Shown: piece by piece, positions 58,760 through 64,000 of the stretch
Position numbering within the stretch: position 1 is the stretch's first letter
How the letters are laid out: every line of letters starts with the position of its first letter
DNA from: Brachynemurus nebulosus
Lineage: Eukaryota > Arthropoda > Insecta > Neuroptera > Myrmeleontidae
Assembly (NCBI GenBank): GCA_035578155.1
Contig: JAPWDM010000001.1
Span: forward strand, 4,530,172 to 4,594,171
DNA: 64,000 nucleotides
Direction: 5' to 3'
Program-made: the position numbers and the translations under genes
The notes under the pieces: model-generated
What the model was told of the DNA's origin: nothing
The model's database searches: none
What the model saw: the letters and a program-made list of their open reading frames with translations, nothing else

Positions 58760-60412
58760 ATAGAAAAGTAGGAGGAGGTCGCGAAAAACAGGGTATCCAC
58801 CTTATCCCGCCAGTTGAACGCACTAATCGCATGCACGTTCGGTCTGTCGTCTCAGTTAGAGTTAATCATAGGAAAATAACGGAAGTGAATAATTGCATTT
58901 GCATGTTAAAGCCAAAATGTGATTTAATCCGCAGTTTTGCTATTGTATGGTATCAAAATAATGAATATTGGACGGTAGAAATTTGCGTTCAGTAGAGAAT
59001 AAAGTGGATATTTAGGAAATATTTTGATCTTTTATCTACCTTTTAAGGCAATAAATCAGATTATTATATGCAGGACAAAATGGGGCATCCGTTTCAGCTA
59101 ACCCGCTTCTTGTCCCTCACCTATCAATGATTTTGGTGCAGAATTATTAAAAATTATATATGTAACGTCTTATCCTGTTGAAATAAATGTATTTTTTATA
59201 TTTTTGGTGTTTTATGAAAATGTGAAAGGTTTGTTGTTCTTTTCTGGTCTAATTTGGATGACGGATTATCAAAGATAATTTAAAACAAAAAGAAAAAAAA
59301 CACTTAATTTCAAAAGTCGTAGTTCTATTATCATCGAAGTGTCTGTTTTGTCCCACCTTCCCCTACCAATGACACTTAAGTAAATTTTCTAAATAATGAA
59401 TTACTTATTTTTATTTCAAATCATAGATAAACTCGTTCTTGTAGATCCCCCACAATTCAAAAGATTTTCAATTAATTGTTTTAAGATTTTTATAATTTAA
59501 ATTTGCTAGGAATTTCAAAAAATATATACACCACGGGAATAAACTATTTCTTTTGATCCCTCATATGATTGTTACCTGAGTAAGGGCCACAAAGATCTGA
59601 ACAAACTTGATATTTGGTATCAAGGCATACTTTAATCCCACTATTTAACACGTATAGCAAAAATTTTATTTTAAATTACTCAAATCAAGTTGTGAATCCG
59701 TACTCGTTTATATTTTTCATATGCAACATAATTTTCTTTTATATTCAACTACAAAATACTACATAATAGTGTAGGTAGCTACCGAGTGTTACAAGTAGAA
59801 GAGCTAGAAAATTCTACAACTATACCGATACTGTACATGTACATTATACATACATATACAGAGTCCGTATATATCAGTATACTGGTGAATAAAGACGGGC
59901 ATGAAAATCCTGAAGGATTTTATTGGGTAATACAGGACACATGTCTGAGTCCTAGATCTCATACAGGATAAAGTAGGATAACCGGAAATATATCCGTTCG
60001 TGTACTATTTCAAGTAATGTTTATATGTTCGTAGTATGGTGTATGTATGTACTATGTAGTATGTGCGCGTACATTTCTTAAAACTACGGCACAGCCAGTG
60101 AGAGCATAATAACGAGGATATGTATTATATTTTTAGTTATCATTGCAATGAATTTTCCGTCATTCTCGTGGAAAACTAATTTTTCTATGATCCGTATTAT
60201 AGTAATAGAAGTCAGAGTTCAGTTAATTTTTTGTTTTTCCAAAATAAAAAATATATATAGTTACATATATAAAATCTATAGGAAAATTTCTTCTAAAAGG
60301 ATTTGAAAATTCTGAACGAATTCAATGTCCAGTGAAAATTTTCTTTTAAAAAATATTTCATTCCGCTTGCAATAGGAGTTAGTTTACAAAAAATTCGCCA
60401 AGTGTATGTTAC
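58760..60412. other. Gene-free stretch
   Basis: 58770-58870 is somewhat GC-richer and non-repetitive. The rest is A+T-rich without exon signals. Confidence 0.35.
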
Positions 60413-60463
60413 CACTATGAGGCCCGAGCACTTTCATAGTAAACTTCCCCGGAAACCGACAAT

Positions 60464-60501
<38 letters not shown>

Positions 60502-60839
60502 TTATATAAACTGAAATGATTCAAACAATGAATCGATTCAACACAGTTCAACATGTACCTATGTGTAAAACTGTAAACATACGTACGTGATACGTACATA
60601 CTGCATATACACTGACATTCAAATCAATTTTATTGTTTTAAAATTTTTTATACATAGAAACCAAAAGAGTAGTGTGTGTTGGAATGTATTTGAGTGAATA
60701 GGAACACATTCGTGTGATGAATGATGATAAACATCGCACATATAATGCGCAACCAACTAATCAATTAATCATTGATCACGGTCGGCCTCTGGGGATGTTT
60801 TGTTTGGTTTCGGATGCCGAAGCCATGGGATTGAAAGTG
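60413..60839. mobile_element. TTAA-target MITE (copy B, inverted)
   Basis: It begins CACTATGAGGCCCGAGCACT and ends with the inverse of CACTTTCAATCCCATGGCTT, the reverse orientation of copy A (42391-42851). The left flank is TTAC (60409-60412), one change from TTAA. The right flank TTAA (60840-60843) is shared with copy C. An A run of about 28 bases (60471-60499) has expanded inside. Confidence 0.88.
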
Positions 60840-60843
60840 TTAA

Positions 60844-61283
60844 CAGTTTCAGTCACACGGCTTCAGTATCCGAAAATAATCAAACCAACCGCAGAGGCCG
60901 ATCGCGTTCAATGATTAATTGACTACGCATTATGTATGTGTGCGATGTTGCCACACCGATATGTATATACTCAACTCACACAAACACCAACACACATCGC
61001 TCTCTTGGTTTCTACAAAAAATTGTAAAATAAACAATATAAAACTAATAAAGTAGATAATAAAAGTATTTGTTGGTTTTTTTTAAATTTATTTTTATTAA
61101 TTTGTTATCTAAACTTTATGTAATTCGCTAATTGATTTGAATGTGTTTGAATGTCAAATATTTGTACGTACGTATCGCATATATGTACATGTTAAATCAT
61201 TTTATTTGTTTATATAAAGTTTCTTTAAAAATGTTGTCGGCTTCCGAGGAAGTTTAATATGAAAGTACTCGGGTCTCATAGTG
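60844..61283. mobile_element. TTAA-target MITE (copy C)
   Basis: It starts CAGTTTCAGTCACACGGCTT immediately after the shared TTAA and ends ...GGGTCTCATAGTG before TTAA (61284-61287). The orientation is the same as copy A. It includes the family words AACCAACCGCAGAGGCCGAT and GTACTCGGGTCTCATAG. Confidence 0.88.
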
Positions 61284-61828
61284 TTAAATTCGCATTAGGT
61301 AAGTCAGGATTTTGTAGTTAGTAGCTAGAATTTTCCACAGTTCTCAGGATAAAATATTTCTTGCCTTTGTTTAACATTAAAATTAGCTTTTAATTTGTCA
61401 AAAATCAATAACAGTTTGAAGAAAAAACAACTCTGTTACCTCATAAGATCTAGGTAACACTGATTATTATTTGAAAGTGATCGAGTGCTGGTTGGCCACA
61501 TAATACGATGATAGACATAATGAATTTATGAAAATTTTATTGTTGTACTATAAAATGTTAAAAAAATGGTTTATTTCACATGTAAGTATATTAACAACTT
61601 TTTTCAAACATCGTCAAACTACAGCCTACAAGCCAGATCTGACCCGTCGCCTGTTTCTAATCTGACCCAAGAGTTTAGTATCGCTTTTTTATACGAAAGA
61701 AGTAAATAAATTGAGAGAGCTGATGGTTTTCGTATAGAAAATATTTTCTGTATATTCGAAAATCTATTTGATTGTAATATAGAAAACCTGCTGTCAGATC
61801 TTCAACTGGAAGTAACTGATCTAGTAAG
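61284..61828. other. Gene-free stretch
   Basis: Ordinary intronic DNA with no recognised feature. Confidence 0.35.
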
Positions 61829-62027
61829 CAGGGCCGGCGAGAAAAATGGCGGGCTCCCGGACACAACAAAAAATTTTCAAACATTTTTTCTCCAAAAATA
61901 CAATTGGCGAGCAAAAAAGAAACGTCTTCTCACTTTCTCCGAGCCCCTAATCGAAGCTGCGGGCCCCTTTTTTAAACCCGGACCCTCGGCCAATTTTCCC
62001 ACCTGTCCTACCCTCTCGTCGGGCCTG
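61829..62027. mobile_element. hAT MITE, 199 bp, perfect 8-bp duplication
   Basis: The ends are CAGGGCCGGCGAG and the inverse of CAGGCCCGACGAG, flanked by identical CTAGTAAG at 61821-61828 and 62028-62035. It is a sister of 11936-12126, with AATTGGCGAGCAAAAA and ACGTCTTCTCACTTTC inside. Non-coding. Confidence 0.93.
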
Positions 62028-62035
62028 CTAGTAAG

Positions 62036-63640
62036 TTAGTAAAAATATCATTTCGCAATAAAAAAAAATTTTGAACATGTTTCTCTTGTTGCTCTGTAAA
62101 TAGGATTGCCCATGTAAATATGTTTGAGCTTGACATCTGACCTGCCGAGCTTAAAACTTACGATTTGAGCCTTCAAAAAAAAAAAAATTATGAATCCGTG
62201 GTCTAAACTATTTATAAAATTGAGAAACGTTGCAAAATCAATTAAATGATTTGTATAATTTTCGTATAAAATTCGGATTTTAGAGGTGCATAATATGCAG
62301 CCTTCAGTTCCTTACAAAAACAAATTTTTTAAATTTAACAATTTTAGTTTTTCTTCTGTTTGTAACTAACAAAATAATAATTTTATTATTATTGTATAAA
62401 GGTGAACTAATTTAACTAATTGTCAGACAAAAAAGTAAATAAATAAATAAATAAATAAATATTACTACAGTGTCTAATTTAACTCCATCCATTGTAATAA
62501 TGAGGCGAAAATAGCTGGTGGATAACGAAGCCTGGTGGATTAACATACTATATGACATTACGGGATACATTAATCTGACTTTAGTAAGGGAGTGTGCGGT
62601 AAAAAATAAGTTGGGGGTAAAAACGATAAAGTCAACCTCTACCTACATACAATACTTACCGATATGTGTATGTATACATATACATATATCTGTATGTATG
62701 TGTGTGTGTATAGGATAGGACTCTGCTGGAGACGCTTTCTTTTAATTCTCTTTCGTCGCTCATGAGGTGATAAACACTGTGATCAAGTAGCTACGTGCTT
62801 TCACTCACTATATGGGCCTGGTTGGTGGCGTGGTGTGGTGTACGTTCCATTTGCTGCCGCTATATCTGCATTATCGTCATCCCAAAGTCCCCGAACCTTC
62901 CAATATTCTGTCGTAATTCTTCTTTACTTACCATTACTGTTACCACGACAAACGTAGATCGACCGACCGAGCGACCATCTATGTGGCTGGCTGGCTCGCT
63001 CGCTTGCCGCTTACTCACACCCTCCTCGAACGAGCCGTTCCTGTACCCGTTCCTTTTTGCCGGTATCCGTTCGTCCGTCCCGTCCGTACCCCAATTTCAT
63101 TTGACTTTCTTCTCATTATTTATTTGTTACAAAAATTCAATTCAATTTACTATCTCACTTTAATATTAGTTTTGTTCGTTTCTTTTGCACTTTTTTTTTA
63201 TTGTATTTCTTCTTCGTCTTCGACTTGTTCGTTTTCTGCTTCTTCGGCTGCCGTTCTGTTTGTTGTACAACTTTTAAATAATATCAATGAACATTTTAAA
63301 TAAGAAATAATGTTTGTTAGATTAAACTTTCGCAAAATTATTTTAATTACATTCTGATGGTGATAAGTGAACTTTTATTTCGATATACAACTTTCTCATG
63401 CGTTCAGTACTAAACTTTTCCGATTATTTATGTAATATATTTTATAATGAATGTATAAGTAACTTGGGTAGAAAAAAAATAGTATCAGAACTTTCCGTGA
63501 AAAGAAAATACATTTTAATTTGAAGAATAGGTAAGTGTTCCTTAGAATTTTTTGAGAAATCTTTTGTCTAAAATAAATACATAATAAAAACATTTTTAGA
63601 AAAAAATAAAATTGACTGGTAGTTCTTGAGAAATATGTGG
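62036..63640. other. Gene-free stretch with a GC-richer island
   Basis: A tetranucleotide AAAT repeat lies at 62433-62460. The part 62750-63110 is clearly GC-richer than its flanks (CGACCGACCGAGCGACC, GGCTGGCTGGCTCGC, CGTCCGTCCCGTCCGT). Open frames there are low-complexity and match no family, so it is left as non-coding, possibly regulatory. Confidence 0.4.
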
Positions 63641-63808
63641 TTCCCTGCGGCATAAAAAAAAATTAAACTTTTTTCTTCAAAAATACAATTGACGAGCAAA
63701 AAAAACGTCTTCTCACTTTAACCGGGCCCCTAATCGAGGCTGTGGATGTCCTTTTTAGACCCGGACCCCGGAGCAATTGACCCATCTGTCCCACCTTCCC
63801 ATCGGCCC
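63641..63808. mobile_element. Partial hAT MITE (right part)
   Basis: AAAAATACAATTGACGAGCA and AACGTCTTCTCACTTTAACC, ending CCATCGGCCCTA, match the right two thirds of the copy at 61829-62027. The left terminus is missing and the last bases are altered, so no duplication can be shown. Confidence 0.7.
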
Positions 63809-64000
63809 TATACATACACTCACGAAATTTGGTACATTTTTTTCAGAAACTCACATAGACTAACACATATGAATATTGTCCATTTTTAACAATATTACAT
63901 TCTTTTTTTGAAATCGGTTAAAAATAATCAAAATTAAATGGTGGAGGAACACAAGAGAAGAAATCGTATTCGGGGCAGGGAACTCGCAAACAAAGATACA

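Larger units (their letters stand above)
22301..64000 (+). other. hth: Homeobox-splitting intron of homothorax (inferred)
   Basis: The donor gtaagtg follows the ACG codon of ...QHLT. The next coding sequence expected is HPYPSEDQKKQLAQDTGLT, and I could not find it on the plus strand up to 64000. All transposons listed from 22338 onward therefore appear to lie inside one intron of at least 41.7 kb, unless the assembly is rearranged or a small exon was missed. Confidence 0.55.

Noticed and set aside
62795..63303. Two overlapping open frames of about 100-120 codons
   Set aside because: They are rich in simple repeats (CGTCCGTCCCGTCC, CTTCTTCGTCTTCG) and give no recognisable protein. Simple-sequence composition explains the absence of stops.

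Overview
This is A+T-rich animal DNA, most consistent with an insect and possibly a hemipteran such as an aphid (that rank is a guess from base composition and repeat style). It is intronic in character. The one host exon recognised is 22152-22300 on the plus strand. It encodes the acidic linker and the first half of the TALE homeodomain of Homothorax/Meis ([18 protein letters not shown]...RAWLFQHLT), with a good acceptor before it and a gtaagt donor after it. No other homothorax exon was found by eye. If the assembly is contiguous, the window therefore holds at least 22 kb of the upstream intron and about 41.7 kb of the intron that splits the homeobox.

The rest is mostly a graveyard of DNA transposons, many nested. 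From left to right: a CACAGTG-ended TA-target element (1352-2308), a hairpin MITE (3183-3426), a short piggyBac derivative (5399-5687), an intact 478-aa hAT transposase ORF (6241-7677), hAT MITEs with 8-bp target duplications (11936-12126, 20260-20947), a foldback holding a tRNA-derived SINE and a second hairpin (16749-17852), the homothorax exon, an 881-bp piggyBac relative of the first one (25186-26066), a Tc1-type MITE (26954-27268) and pogo/Tigger remains (27788-28712).

Next come a second CACAGTG element with a nested palindrome (29595-30841), a giant foldback with roughly 1-kb arms whose left arm was later split by a pogo element (33603-37069), a TTAA MITE (42391-42851), a third CACAGTG copy (43344-44420) and a Tc1-type deletion derivative that keeps the transposase C-terminus (48344-48929). 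A four-layer nest follows at 49979-51430 (MITE, then pogo, then hAT, with pogo coding relics). After that are a pogo MITE (51892-52412), a second giant foldback (56535-58759), two TTAA MITEs joined head to head through one shared TTAA (60413-61283) and another hAT MITE with a perfect duplication (61829-62027).

There is no bacterial-type operon, rRNA, functional tRNA or CRISPR array. Besides the homothorax exon, the only convincing long coding sequence is the hAT transposase. The points most worth following are the size of the homeobox-splitting intron, the two giant foldbacks, the nested insertions that give a relative chronology, and several gene-poor islands without recognisable repeats that could hold homothorax enhancers.
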